Positions 8,804 through 16,630 of a stretch of 64,000 nucleotides of DNA are shown piece after piece. A program made the position numbers and the translations under genes. The notes beneath the pieces are model-generated. The model was not told where the DNA came from, did no database searches, and saw only the letters and a list, made by a program, of their open reading frames with translations. Every line of letters begins with the position of its first letter. Within the stretch, counting starts at the first letter, position 1. Source of the DNA: Clostridium culturomicium (GTDB lineage Bacteria > Bacillota > Clostridia > Clostridiales > Clostridiaceae); NCBI RefSeq assembly GCF_000821305.1, contig NZ_CCXK01000017.1, forward strand, positions 1,398,827 through 1,462,826. The letters are read 5' to 3'.

Positions 8804-9937
8804 TTAACTTTCAGACTTTCTCCAAGTTGTTATATTTACTATCTTTGTATAGCTTTCAATGAGCTTAACAACCTTTATTGATACATTAGTATCTTTATAA
8901 TCTTGAACTTCAGAAGTTTCTTCTTCATTTTCTTTCATTAACACAGCCATATCTATGGCTTGTTCAATATCCTTCTCCCTTATACCACCTATTATAATGG
9001 TGCCCTTATCTAAAACTTCAGGACGCTCAGTGGATGTTCTTATAAGCACCGCAGGAAAACTAAGAATTGCTGATTCCTCTGACAGAGTTCCACTATCTGA
9101 CAGAACACAGTAGCTATTCATTTGAAGATTGTTGTAATCTATAAATCCAAAGGGCTCCATACTTCTAACTAAAGGATGAAAAGTGAAATTACGCTTTTCA
9201 ATGAATTTCCTTGAACGAGGATGGGTTGAGTAAATAACAGGCATCTCATAGTATTCTGCCACATGATTTATAGCTGTCATAAGACTTATAAAATTATCCT
9301 CATTATCAATATTTTCTTCTCTGTGAGCTGAAACAAGAATATACTTATTTTTCTTTAGGCCCAGTTCCTGTAAAGCATGGCTTTCATTAATTTTATGAAT
9401 ATTATTAGTTAAAACTTCCTTCATTGGGGAACCTGTAACAAAAATAGTTTTACCGTCTATTCCCTCTGATAATAGATATCTTCTTGAATGTTCAGTATAT
9501 GGCAAATTTATATCAGAAATATGATCAACAATTTTCCTATTTATCATTTCACTGCAGTTCCAATCCCAGCATCTGTTTCCTGCCTCCATATGAAAAATAG
9601 GAATCTTCAACCTCTTAGCTGAAATTGCAGATAAAGCTGAGTTTGTATCTCCTAAAATTAATAAGGCGTCTGGCTTTTCCTTTTCCATAACCTCATAGGA
9701 CTTAGCAAGGATATTTCCCATGGTTTCTCCTAGGTGCTGTCCTGCTACATTAAAAAAATAATCTGGCTTTCTTATTTCTAGTTCCTCAAAGAAAATTTCA
9801 TTTAAGGTATAGTCCCAATTCTGTCCTGTATGAACTAGGATATGATTAAAATATCTATCACAAGCCTTTATACAGGCAGATAATCTAATTATCTCCGGTC
9901 GTGTTCCAATTATAGTCATTACTTTCAACTTATTCAT
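8804..9937 (-). CDS. capG: UDP-sugar 2-epimerase of the WecB/CapG family (UDP-FucNAc branch), copy A
   Basis: 377 residues. The start KVMTIIGTRPEIIRL and the MEAGNRC block near residue 117 are hallmarks of non-hydrolysing UDP-GlcNAc 2-epimerases; the VTGSP and SDSGTLSEES segments complete the UDP site. Within the family it is most like CapG/FnlC, the last enzyme of UDP-L-FucNAc synthesis. It starts 2 bases after the CapF homologue, supporting that pathway. Compared with copy B (57302-58429), the usually conserved FD..VPEE stretch just after MEAGNRC is replaced by WDWNCSEM. The glutamate at the first E of PEE is kept. ATG 9937 has AGGAGG upstream. Confidence 0.85.
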   Translation of the reverse strand: MNKLKVMTIIGTRPEIIRLSACIKACDRYFNHILVHTGQNWDYTLNEIFFEELEIRKPDYFFNVAGQHLGETMGNILAKSYEVMEKEKPDALLILGDTNSALSAISAKRLKIPIFHMEAGNRCWDWNCSEMINRKIVDHISDINLPYTEHSRRYLLSEGIDGKTIFVTGSPMKEVLTNNIHKINESHALQELGLKKNKYILVSAHREENIDNEDNFISLMTAINHVAEYYEMPVIYSTHPRSRKFIEKRNFTFHPLVRSMEPFGFIDYNNLQMNSYCVLSDSGTLSEESAILSFPAVLIRTSTERPEVLDKGTIIIGGIREKDIEQAIDMAVLMKENEEETSEVQDYKDTNVSIKVVKLIESYTKIVNITTWRKSES

Positions 9938-9939
9938 AG

Positions 9940-11046
9940 CTATACCTCCTGAAATATTGTATCTGGTGTTTCTTCATTAAAAACTTCATTAGCCCACATA
10001 ACTGTCACCATATTATCTGTACCTGTATTGGTAATACTGTGGGTATATCCTGGTGGAATATCAATAACTTCAAGTTTTTCGCCACTAACTTTATACTCAA
10101 TAACCTCTTTCTCTCCGATTTTTCTAAATTTAACAATGCCACTTCCACTTACAACTAGAAACTTTTCCACTTTTGTGTGATGCCAATGATTTCCCTTGGT
10201 TATCCCTGGCCTTGATATATTTATAGAAATTTGCCCCATACTAGGATTTTTAATAAACTCTGTAAAGGACCCACGGTAATCCTTCTTCATTTCCAAAGTA
10301 TACTTAAAATCATCTTCTGGTAAATAACTTAAATAGGTGCTGTATAGCTTTTCAACAAATTCATCACTCATATCCGGAAGTCTCAATGTAATTCTCCCTG
10401 ATTTAAAATCCTTTAATAGCTCAATAAGTCTTTCTAAAGTTATCTTGTATTCAGGACTTATAGTTAAATAACCATTGGTAGTCCTATTTGATCTCATAGT
10501 GTGAATAAAGGACTTAACTACATCATCTATATAAACTAAGGTTATCTCCTTGTGTATATCTGAAATCCAAATATCTTGTCCTCTAGCAATGTTGTTGCAA
10601 AAGGTTGCAACTACAGAATTATAGTTTGGTCTGCACCACTTTCCAAAAACATTTTGAAGCCTATAGACATAGACCTTAGCTTTAGCTCTAATGCCGTATT
10701 CTAATAACACCTGTTCTGCTGCCTTCTTGCTTACACCATAAGGATTATCTAATTCTGCTTGAATAGATGAAGACATCAATATAGGTGTATTTTTTTTATT
10801 ACTTATTAATAATTCAATAATGTCCTTGGTAAACTTCACGTTTCCTTCCATAAATTCTTCTTCAATCAATGATCTGTTTATCCCTGCAAGATGAAATATA
10901 AAATCAGCCTTTAACACTGCTTTCTCTAATTCTTCATTTGAGTTATCTCTATCTATCTCAATTACTTCATATTCTTTAAAAGTCTTTAGTCTTTCAACTA
11001 AATTTCTACCAATAAACCCCTTTGCTCCAGTAACTAAAATTTTCAT
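9940..11046 (-). CDS. capF: UDP-2-acetamido-2,6-dideoxy-hexulose epimerase/reductase, CapF type, copy A
   Basis: 368 residues in two domains. Residues 1-245 form an extended SDR (KILVTGAKGFIGRNLVE; YGVSKKAAE as YxxxK). Residues about 260-368 form a cupin with HWHHTKVEKF near residue 285, the zinc-site block of CapF. The cupin catalyses 3-epimerisation and the SDR part 4-reduction, the middle steps from the CapE product to UDP-L-FucNAc precursor. AAGGAGGGATAGAGT precedes the ATG. It heads the A-cluster transcript as far as visible; copy B is at 58434-59540 with the same length of 368 residues. Confidence 0.9.
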   Translation of the reverse strand: MKILVTGAKGFIGRNLVERLKTFKEYEVIEIDRDNSNEELEKAVLKADFIFHLAGINRSLIEEEFMEGNVKFTKDIIELLISNKKNTPILMSSSIQAELDNPYGVSKKAAEQVLLEYGIRAKAKVYVYRLQNVFGKWCRPNYNSVVATFCNNIARGQDIWISDIHKEITLVYIDDVVKSFIHTMRSNRTTNGYLTISPEYKITLERLIELLKDFKSGRITLRLPDMSDEFVEKLYSTYLSYLPEDDFKYTLEMKKDYRGSFTEFIKNPSMGQISINISRPGITKGNHWHHTKVEKFLVVSGSGIVKFRKIGEKEVIEYKVSGEKLEVIDIPPGYTHSITNTGTDNMVTVMWANEVFNEETPDTIFQEV

Positions 11047-11085
11047 ACTCTATCCCTCCTTAAGTAAGTGTTCATTTAATCTTTA

Positions 11086-11208
11086 TCAAAGCTTGTCTCT
11101 TGTAAAATCAGCATCATAATACTTTCCATCATTAATGTTTAGCTTATCTCTTTCAACATCATCAATATGATAAAGCTTAATTACATTTTCATATAACTTC
11201 CCTAATCT
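11086..11208 (-). pseudogene. 3' remnant of an unidentified coding sequence
   Basis: Between capF and fprA the minus strand holds a 40-codon open stretch that ends in TGA at 11086-11088 and has no in-frame ATG, GTG or TTG after the preceding stop. It encodes RLGKLYENVIKLYHIDD followed by a charged tail with DGKYYD and FTRDKL. The composition is that of a real protein C-terminus rather than random AT-rich DNA. I do not recognise the family. It probably marks an old deletion or recombination just upstream of cluster A. The rest of the 11047-11310 gap shows nothing else. Confidence 0.4.
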
Positions 11209-11310
11209 TCAACTTCTCCAACTAAGCTACAGCACAGCCATCAATTACCCTTATTATCTCGTCCAACTCTCCACTCTAATACACTATATGGACATTTATT
11301 TGCATTGTGC

Positions 11311-11343
11311 AAAAAAAAAAGAAATCCAGCTATGCTGGATTTC
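11311..11343 (-). terminator. Rho-independent terminator of fprA
   Basis: Stem of ten pairs (GAAATCCAGC against GCTGGATTTC, three-base loop), followed on the minus strand by a run of ten T. It begins 11 bases after the fprA stop. Confidence 0.9.
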
Positions 11344-11353
11344 CCATTCTAAA

Positions 11354-12526
11354 CTACTTTAAATGTGTTATAAATTCCTTTGCAAATTCTTCTCCCTGAT
11401 GTAATTCTTCTTGGCTTGGTACAAAGTTAAATTTGAATCCTGGGATTGTATTGAATTTAAGTTGTTTTAATCTATCTGTTAACATATCAACACCTTCACC
11501 ACTCCAGCCGTATGAACCAAAGGCAGCTCCTGCTTTTCCTCTGTTTACAATGGCACTTACATGGGCAAGAAGATTCCAAGCTGGCTCTACTGCATCTTGG
11601 TTTATTGTTGGAGAGCCAACTAATATTCCGCTAGCTCCGTCCACTAAAGCCACAAGTTCTGAAATTGGTTTTGATGTGATTTCATGAACGCCAGCTTTTA
11701 TACCCGCTGCCTCAATAGTTTCCTTTAAGTGGTTTGCCATTTTCTCTGTATTTCCATAAGCAGATATATAGAAAATCTGAACGTTCTTTTCTTCTATAAC
11801 GTGAGGTTTAGCCCACTCTCTATAAAGCTTTTTGCATTTATCAATGTCATCAATATGTACTGGTCCATGGCTTGGAGCTATCATTGTAGTTTCCACTGCA
11901 TCAATTTTATCTAAAGCCATGTTAACGTATTTTGCAAAAGGTGCCATAATAACATCATAATAATATTTCATTTCCTCATCATAATTTAAAGAGCATCTGT
12001 CACTGATGCATCCATTTGGTGAGTAGTGGCATCCCATTACATCACAAGTGAATAAAATTTTCTCCTCTACTAAGTAAGTAAAAATACTGTCTGGCCAGTG
12101 TAAGAAAGGTGCTGAGATAAATCTTAAAGTTTTCTCACCTATTGAAAGTTCTCCCACTGCTTCCTTTGAGTTAAATTCTCTGTTTAGAATTTCTCTTGTG
12201 TACTTTAAGGCAGCCTTTGAACCAACAACTACAGCATCAGGATAAACCTCAAGAAGTTCCTTTAAAGATCCACTATGATCAAGCTCTGTATGCTGAACAA
12301 CGATATAGTCAACTTTTTTATCTCCAATTATAGATTTTATATTATTTAAAAACTTCTCAGAATATCCGTCTTTAACTGTATCAACAATGGTAATCTTCTC
12401 ATCTTCTATAAGAAAAGAATTATAAGTTGTTCCCATTTTTGTCTCCATAATAATATCAAACACTCTTAGCTCTGGATTATCTACTCCAATCCAATGTACA
12501 TTTTCACTTAATTTTAAAGGTTCCAT
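11354..12526 (-). CDS. fprA: A-type flavodiiron protein (oxygen/NO reductase)
   Basis: 390 residues. The N-terminal metallo-beta-lactamase-like domain carries the diiron ligands HTELDH (about residue 80), the histidine of LHWPDS, the aspartate of CDVMGCHY and the histidine of APSHGPVH. The C-terminal flavodoxin domain begins at about residue 250 with IFYISAYGNTEKMA, the FMN loop. Known role in clostridia: four-electron reduction of O2 to water (and of NO) in the cytoplasm as an oxygen defence. It stands alone, with its own promoter and terminator, between the polysaccharide and cell-wall genes. ATG 12526 has GGAGGAG upstream. Confidence 0.95.
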   Translation of the reverse strand: MEPLKLSENVHWIGVDNPELRVFDIIMETKMGTTYNSFLIEDEKITIVDTVKDGYSEKFLNNIKSIIGDKKVDYIVVQHTELDHSGSLKELLEVYPDAVVVGSKAALKYTREILNREFNSKEAVGELSIGEKTLRFISAPFLHWPDSIFTYLVEEKILFTCDVMGCHYSPNGCISDRCSLNYDEEMKYYYDVIMAPFAKYVNMALDKIDAVETTMIAPSHGPVHIDDIDKCKKLYREWAKPHVIEEKNVQIFYISAYGNTEKMANHLKETIEAAGIKAGVHEITSKPISELVALVDGASGILVGSPTINQDAVEPAWNLLAHVSAIVNRGKAGAAFGSYGWSGEGVDMLTDRLKQLKFNTIPGFKFNFVPSQEELHQGEEFAKEFITHLK

Positions 12527-12589
12527 TTTTACTCCTCCATTTATAATAAACTTGCTTTTCCAAAATTATTTCTCATATCATCTATATAT

Positions 12590-12618
12590 ATCTTATCAAT
12601 AATTATTATTGATTGCAA
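12590..12618 (-). promoter_or_regulatory. fprA promoter overlapped by a perfect 9-1-9 palindrome (PerR-like operator)
   Basis: On the minus strand TTGCAA (12613-12618), a spacer of exactly 17, and TAAGAT (12590-12595) form a sigma-A-like promoter. ATCAATAAT-T-ATTATTGAT (12595-12613) fills the spacer as a perfect inverted repeat. Its core, ATAATnATTAT, is the core of Fur/PerR-family boxes. FprA is known to be derepressed in perR mutants of C. acetobutylicum, so PerR control is a reasonable inference. Confidence 0.55.
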
Positions 12619-12950
12619 TATGTTTTCCATCTGTTTTTGAAAAAAGTTATTTTTAACTATAACAGAATAAATGTTAGTATTACTTAATTTAAACCATATT
12701 AAATTAAATATATCAAAACTGTTTTAGCATAATAATATAACAGTTTTATCGACAGAATAAGTATAATATTTTATCTATTTTTAATGTTTAATCAATTGAT
12801 TTTATTGATTTTATTGAAGATTATTATTTATTTTTATTTATCAGCTTAAATCCTCCATTCAATTTAGTGTTTCCCTTTTAACAACTTCTTAGTAATGATT
12901 AAGTTAATCTTTTATATATGAATAAGGTGGTTTATTAAAAATAAAATTTA
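12619..12950. other. AT-rich non-coding spacer between galU and fprA
   Basis: No coding frame is seen. The only clear structure is an inverted repeat, AAAACTGTT at 12715-12723 against AACAGTTTT at 12739-12747 (nine pairs, 15-base loop), of unknown role upstream of the fprA promoter. Confidence 0.4.
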
Positions 12951-12979
12951 ACAAAAAAATCCAGCTCGTAAGCTGGATT
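12951..12979 (-). terminator. Rho-independent terminator of galU
   Basis: Nine-pair stem AATCCAGCT/AGCTGGATT with a four-base loop, then a T run on the minus strand. The stem core AATCCAGC/GCTGGATT is the same as in the fprA terminator. Confidence 0.9.
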
Positions 12980-13003
12980 GAAGTTTCACATTAAAATTTT
13001 TAA

Positions 13004-13876
13004 TTACTCAACAATCGTTTTAAGATATGCCATAAAATCATCTTTTAGATCTGGTCTTCTAAGTGCATACTCAACAGTAGCTTGAAGATATCCAAGCTTA
13101 TCTCCTGCATCATATCTTTTTCCTTCGAAGTCATAAGCATACATGCTTTCTTCCTTAACTAAAGTAAGAAGAGCATCTGTAAGCTGTATCTCATTTCCTT
13201 TGCCTGGAGCTGTTGTTTCAAGAATCTCGAAGATTCTAGGAGTGATAATGTATCTTCCAAGGATTGCAACATTTGATGGAGCTTCCTCTACCCTTGGCTT
13301 TTCAACAAGATCAGAAACCTTGTAAACTCTATCGCTTACCTGCTCACCGCCAACGATACCATATTTATTAACCTGACTTCTGTCAACAGTTTGAACTCCT
13401 AAAACTGAAGTTCCACACTCATTGTAGCAGTCAATAAGCTGCTTTAAGCAAGGCTTCTCATCGTTATAAACAATATCATCACCTAAAAGAACTGCAAATG
13501 GCTCATCCCCAACGAAAGTCTTAGCGCAGTGGATTGCATGTCCTAATCCTCTTGGCTCCTTTTGTCTTATGAAGTGGATGTTTATCATATCTGTAATATC
13601 TCTAACCATTTTAAGCATTTCTTCTTTACCTGATTTCTCAAGCTCAAGCTCAAGTTCAACTGACTTATCAAAATGGTCTTCTATACTCTTTTTATTTCTT
13701 CCTGTTATTATTAATATTTCTTCAATTCCTGATGCAACACACTCTTCGATTATGTACTGAAGTGTTGGCTTATCAACGATTGGAAGCATCTCCTTTGGCT
13801 GTGCCTTGGTTGCAGGTAGAAATCTTGTTCCAAGTCCTGCTGCCGGTATTATGGCTTTTCTAATTTTCTTTTCCAT
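13004..13876 (-). CDS. galU: UTP--glucose-1-phosphate uridylyltransferase
   Basis: 290 residues. The nucleotide-binding start KAIIPAAGLGTRFLPATKA leads into PKEMLPIVDKPT, and VLLGDDIV and LVEKP follow, all standard GalU blocks; length is normal. It makes UDP-glucose, the precursor for UDP-glucuronate (Ugd at 48957-50321) and for glucosylated wall polymers, so it links metabolism to both polysaccharide clusters. Monocistronic, with a terminator downstream and a two-hairpin leader upstream. ATG 13876 has a GGGGG ribosome site eight bases upstream. Confidence 0.96.
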   Translation of the reverse strand: MEKKIRKAIIPAAGLGTRFLPATKAQPKEMLPIVDKPTLQYIIEECVASGIEEILIITGRNKKSIEDHFDKSVELELELEKSGKEEMLKMVRDITDMINIHFIRQKEPRGLGHAIHCAKTFVGDEPFAVLLGDDIVYNDEKPCLKQLIDCYNECGTSVLGVQTVDRSQVNKYGIVGGEQVSDRVYKVSDLVEKPRVEEAPSNVAILGRYIITPRIFEILETTAPGKGNEIQLTDALLTLVKEESMYAYDFEGKRYDAGDKLGYLQATVEYALRRPDLKDDFMAYLKTIVE

Positions 13877-13913
13877 AGTAACCCCCTATAGTAATTATAT
13901 TTTTAAGTAATGT

Positions 13914-13985
13914 CCAAATCATAATTTGGTTAGCATGAATTTACTCCACTAAAAAATCAAGGTAGAGTCTCCTTATAAAATCCAT
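13914..13985 (-). repeat. Two-hairpin leader element, galU copy
   Basis: Upstream of galU: a CCAAAT/ATTTGG hairpin (13914-13929) nearest the gene, and a second weaker stem formed by ACTCTAC and GTGGAGT-type arms. The segment GGAGTAA followed by AACCAAAT on the minus strand is shared with the copy before nagA (26671-26729). A third copy lies before the DUF1659 gene (40032-40088). This is the most diverged of the three. The rest of the 13877-14149 gap is featureless. Confidence 0.45.
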
Positions 13986-14149
13986 TTACATCTACTTATA
14001 TAAACAATTAATTCATGAGCAGAATAACTCATGATACTTCCACTAATATTATATGACAAAAACACCTTTGAATCCATGTAGAATTTTGGTAAACCATACC
14101 AACATACTTCAAATATTCAAACATTATGTCGTGAAATACAATTATACAA

Positions 14150-14186
14150 TAAAAAAAACTATGGTTCAATGTTAATTAAACCATAG
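14150..14186 (-). terminator. Terminator of the glucosaminidase gene
   Basis: CTATGGTT/AACCATAG stem (14159-14166 with 14179-14186), extended by three inner pairs after a mismatch, then eight T on the minus strand. Confidence 0.85.
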
Positions 14187-14216
14187 CTTTCAGATTTATA
14201 TTATATTTATCAGTTA

Positions 14217-16466
14217 CTATTTCAGTTTCTTAGATATATTCACTAGATCAAACACATCTATAATTCCATCCTCATTTACATCCTTATACCCTTTATAGCC
14301 ATTATTCCCCTTTTGAAGATTATACGAAGCTGCTGCATCATTTAAATCTGCATCCTCAACTACTCCATTTTTAGAAATGTCAGCTCTATCATAACCGGGA
14401 ATGAAACAATTTTTAGGAGTATTTATAAATTGAAGAGCTCCTGTATTTACATATCCATTATCATTCCAATTATAATTTCCATGATACTTATTAGCACTTC
14501 CACCATTTCCTATAGCTGTGTCTCTTTCGGCAAAAATTTGATAAGTTCCAGATGATGTGCCTTCAGTAAACTTTAAAGCCACTATATTTTCTTTAAAGCC
14601 ACCTTTTCCTGTAGTTATCACTGATGGTGCAATATTATAAAGTAAAGTTCCACTAGAATTTCTTACCTCACTAGTTCCTGTAAACTTGGCTAGTTGATAA
14701 CCATTATAATCCCTTAAATTGTTAATATTTCCTCCTGAAATAATTAAATCAACAGTGAATGCATGTCTTGCAGCCTTTTCACCCCAGAATGGATCAGAGG
14801 CATATTTAACATTAGCTCCATAAGCTTTATTTCCAACGTATCCACCATAATATCTCCAGTCTGCTGGATCTGCATATCCACGTGAAATATAATTCTTTGC
14901 AAATTCAATAACACTTTCACCTGGATGAGAGAAGGTTGTAGCTTGTCCACTCGGATCTGAATCTACTGCATTTAACCCAAACAAATTATTTTTACTTTGA
15001 CTTATATAAGATTCTCCCCAAGCTGATTCATTGATTGCAACTCCAAGTGTTACAAGTGGATTAACACCATATTGTTCTTGTGCTTGTATAAGATATGAAC
15101 CAAGACCTCTAAGCTTGCTTGTAGATTTTGTATTTTCATTTATAAACTTATCCAATTCTTCTGCCGTATAATTACTTCTCGTTCTGAAAGGAATATACTG
15201 ATAGTAATTATAATGTGGATTATTGGGATTAACCGCATTTCTTGTACTATTTTCCTTTAAGTCATTGACTAATTTATTCAACCCTTCTAAAACTGTACTT
15301 CCTTGATAAAAATAATTTCCATCATAACTAAAGTATTTAGTATTCGGACTTAAATAACTAGGTGCTACACCAAGCCTTAAGCGATTCCCTGCAGTATCAT
15401 TTACCCCAACTGGTGACCCAATCATATTAGTTGTAATATAATGATATAACATTCCATTTTGTACATAATAAAAACTAGGATTTGTAACTTGATTTATTGG
15501 CATAACAACCATTTCATAATTTCCAGTGGATACATCTCTATTTATCCATCCGTCATATCCATTAACTTTAACCTTAGCACTTTTACCATTGTCTTCAATT
15601 ATCGGAAGATCATCAACATAATCCATGCTAATATATGTATATGCATTACGCATACTTGAATCAGTGTATACATTTGTAACACTTACTGCTGTTCCTTGTG
15701 CTACTCCACCTCTGTGCTGAAGCATTCTTCCCATAGAATTGGTTGAATAAGCAACTTGTCCATCATCACTTATTGCAACTGGAATAACAGAATAATTATC
15801 ATACTCATCCCGTAACTGCTCTACTTCATTCATTGCTTCTTCCATAGTATCGCAATTATCTAAATATGTATAACTGCCATCCTCATATGCTAAAGCAATT
15901 TCAAAAGCTGCATCCGTCATTGGAACTAAAACTTCATAGTCTAGAATTGCTTGACGCTTTTCAGAAACTTCTTGAGATAAATTACCATTTCTTTTCCTAA
16001 ATGAAAAAGATCTTAGCATAGTATCACCGATCTTAACTTTACTGTAGACGGCACCCTTCTTTATACCATAAGCATTTACTTCTACTTTCTCTTCAGGCTG
16101 TACCTTAGTATCAGTATTATTTTCTTCTAGTTGAGACTCTGTAGTAATCTCCTCCGGTTGGGTTTCTAGATTTTCTTTACTTTCTTCCGAAGAGGCTTGT
16201 CCATTATTACCTTCAGTAGTTACCTCATTCTTATCCTGGTTTACATCTGGAATCACTTCATTGCTTTGATCCTTTTCCTCGTAGATATCACCATTTTGAT
16301 TATTTGAATCATCAACTACATCTTCCTTAGATGAGTTAATGTTAACCTCTTGCTGAACATTATTTCTAACACTACTTTCTTCTATTGCATCTCCATGTAC
16401 CACTAAATTGGGATATGATATTGTTGCTATCAACAGAATTGCTATAAGTTTTTTTATATTCTTCAT
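14217..16466 (-). CDS. Secreted glucosaminidase (GH73-like) with C-terminal dockerin module
   Basis: 749 residues. Signal peptide at 1-25, then a low-complexity Glu/Asn/Gln-rich stretch to about residue 130. SH3-like or unassigned segments follow. At about 445-580 lies a glucosaminidase domain: LVTLGVAINESAWGESYI with the likely catalytic Glu near 479, then NNLFGL and a YASDPFWGEK block. The last 60 residues hold two calcium-loop repeats (DISKNGVVEDADL and DVNEDGIIDVFDL), a type I dockerin. It would cut peptidoglycan glycan strands outside the cell. A strong GGGGGG ribosome site serves a four-codon ORF whose TGA overlaps this ATG, suggesting coupling. The neighbouring amidase also has a dockerin. 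Confidence 0.88.
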   Translation of the reverse strand: MKNIKKLIAILLIATISYPNLVVHGDAIEESSVRNNVQQEVNINSSKEDVVDDSNNQNGDIYEEKDQSNEVIPDVNQDKNEVTTEGNNGQASSEESKENLETQPEEITTESQLEENNTDTKVQPEEKVEVNAYGIKKGAVYSKVKIGDTMLRSFSFRKRNGNLSQEVSEKRQAILDYEVLVPMTDAAFEIALAYEDGSYTYLDNCDTMEEAMNEVEQLRDEYDNYSVIPVAISDDGQVAYSTNSMGRMLQHRGGVAQGTAVSVTNVYTDSSMRNAYTYISMDYVDDLPIIEDNGKSAKVKVNGYDGWINRDVSTGNYEMVVMPINQVTNPSFYYVQNGMLYHYITTNMIGSPVGVNDTAGNRLRLGVAPSYLSPNTKYFSYDGNYFYQGSTVLEGLNKLVNDLKENSTRNAVNPNNPHYNYYQYIPFRTRSNYTAEELDKFINENTKSTSKLRGLGSYLIQAQEQYGVNPLVTLGVAINESAWGESYISQSKNNLFGLNAVDSDPSGQATTFSHPGESVIEFAKNYISRGYADPADWRYYGGYVGNKAYGANVKYASDPFWGEKAARHAFTVDLIISGGNINNLRDYNGYQLAKFTGTSEVRNSSGTLLYNIAPSVITTGKGGFKENIVALKFTEGTSSGTYQIFAERDTAIGNGGSANKYHGNYNWNDNGYVNTGALQFINTPKNCFIPGYDRADISKNGVVEDADLNDAAASYNLQKGNNGYKGYKDVNEDGIIDVFDLVNISKKLK

Positions 16467-16580
16467 ACTTCTTCCATAGTCCCCCCTTAAAATTTACTAT
16501 TTTACACCAAATTATAACATATAAAGCTATTTTTTTAAAGAAAAAAACGTTTGTAAAACATCTATATAGTAATTTTGTGC

Positions 16581-16627
16581 AAAAACAAAGTTCTTTGACA
16601 TAAACATACTTTATATCAAAGAACTTT
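16581..16627 (-). terminator. Terminator of the amidase gene
   Basis: Twelve-pair stem AAAGTTCTTTGA (16587-16598) with TCAAAGAACTTT (16616-16627), followed by GTTTTTG on the minus strand. It lies 3 bases past the amidase stop and upstream of the glucosaminidase gene, so the two are separate transcripts. Confidence 0.85.
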
Positions 16628-16630
16628 TCA

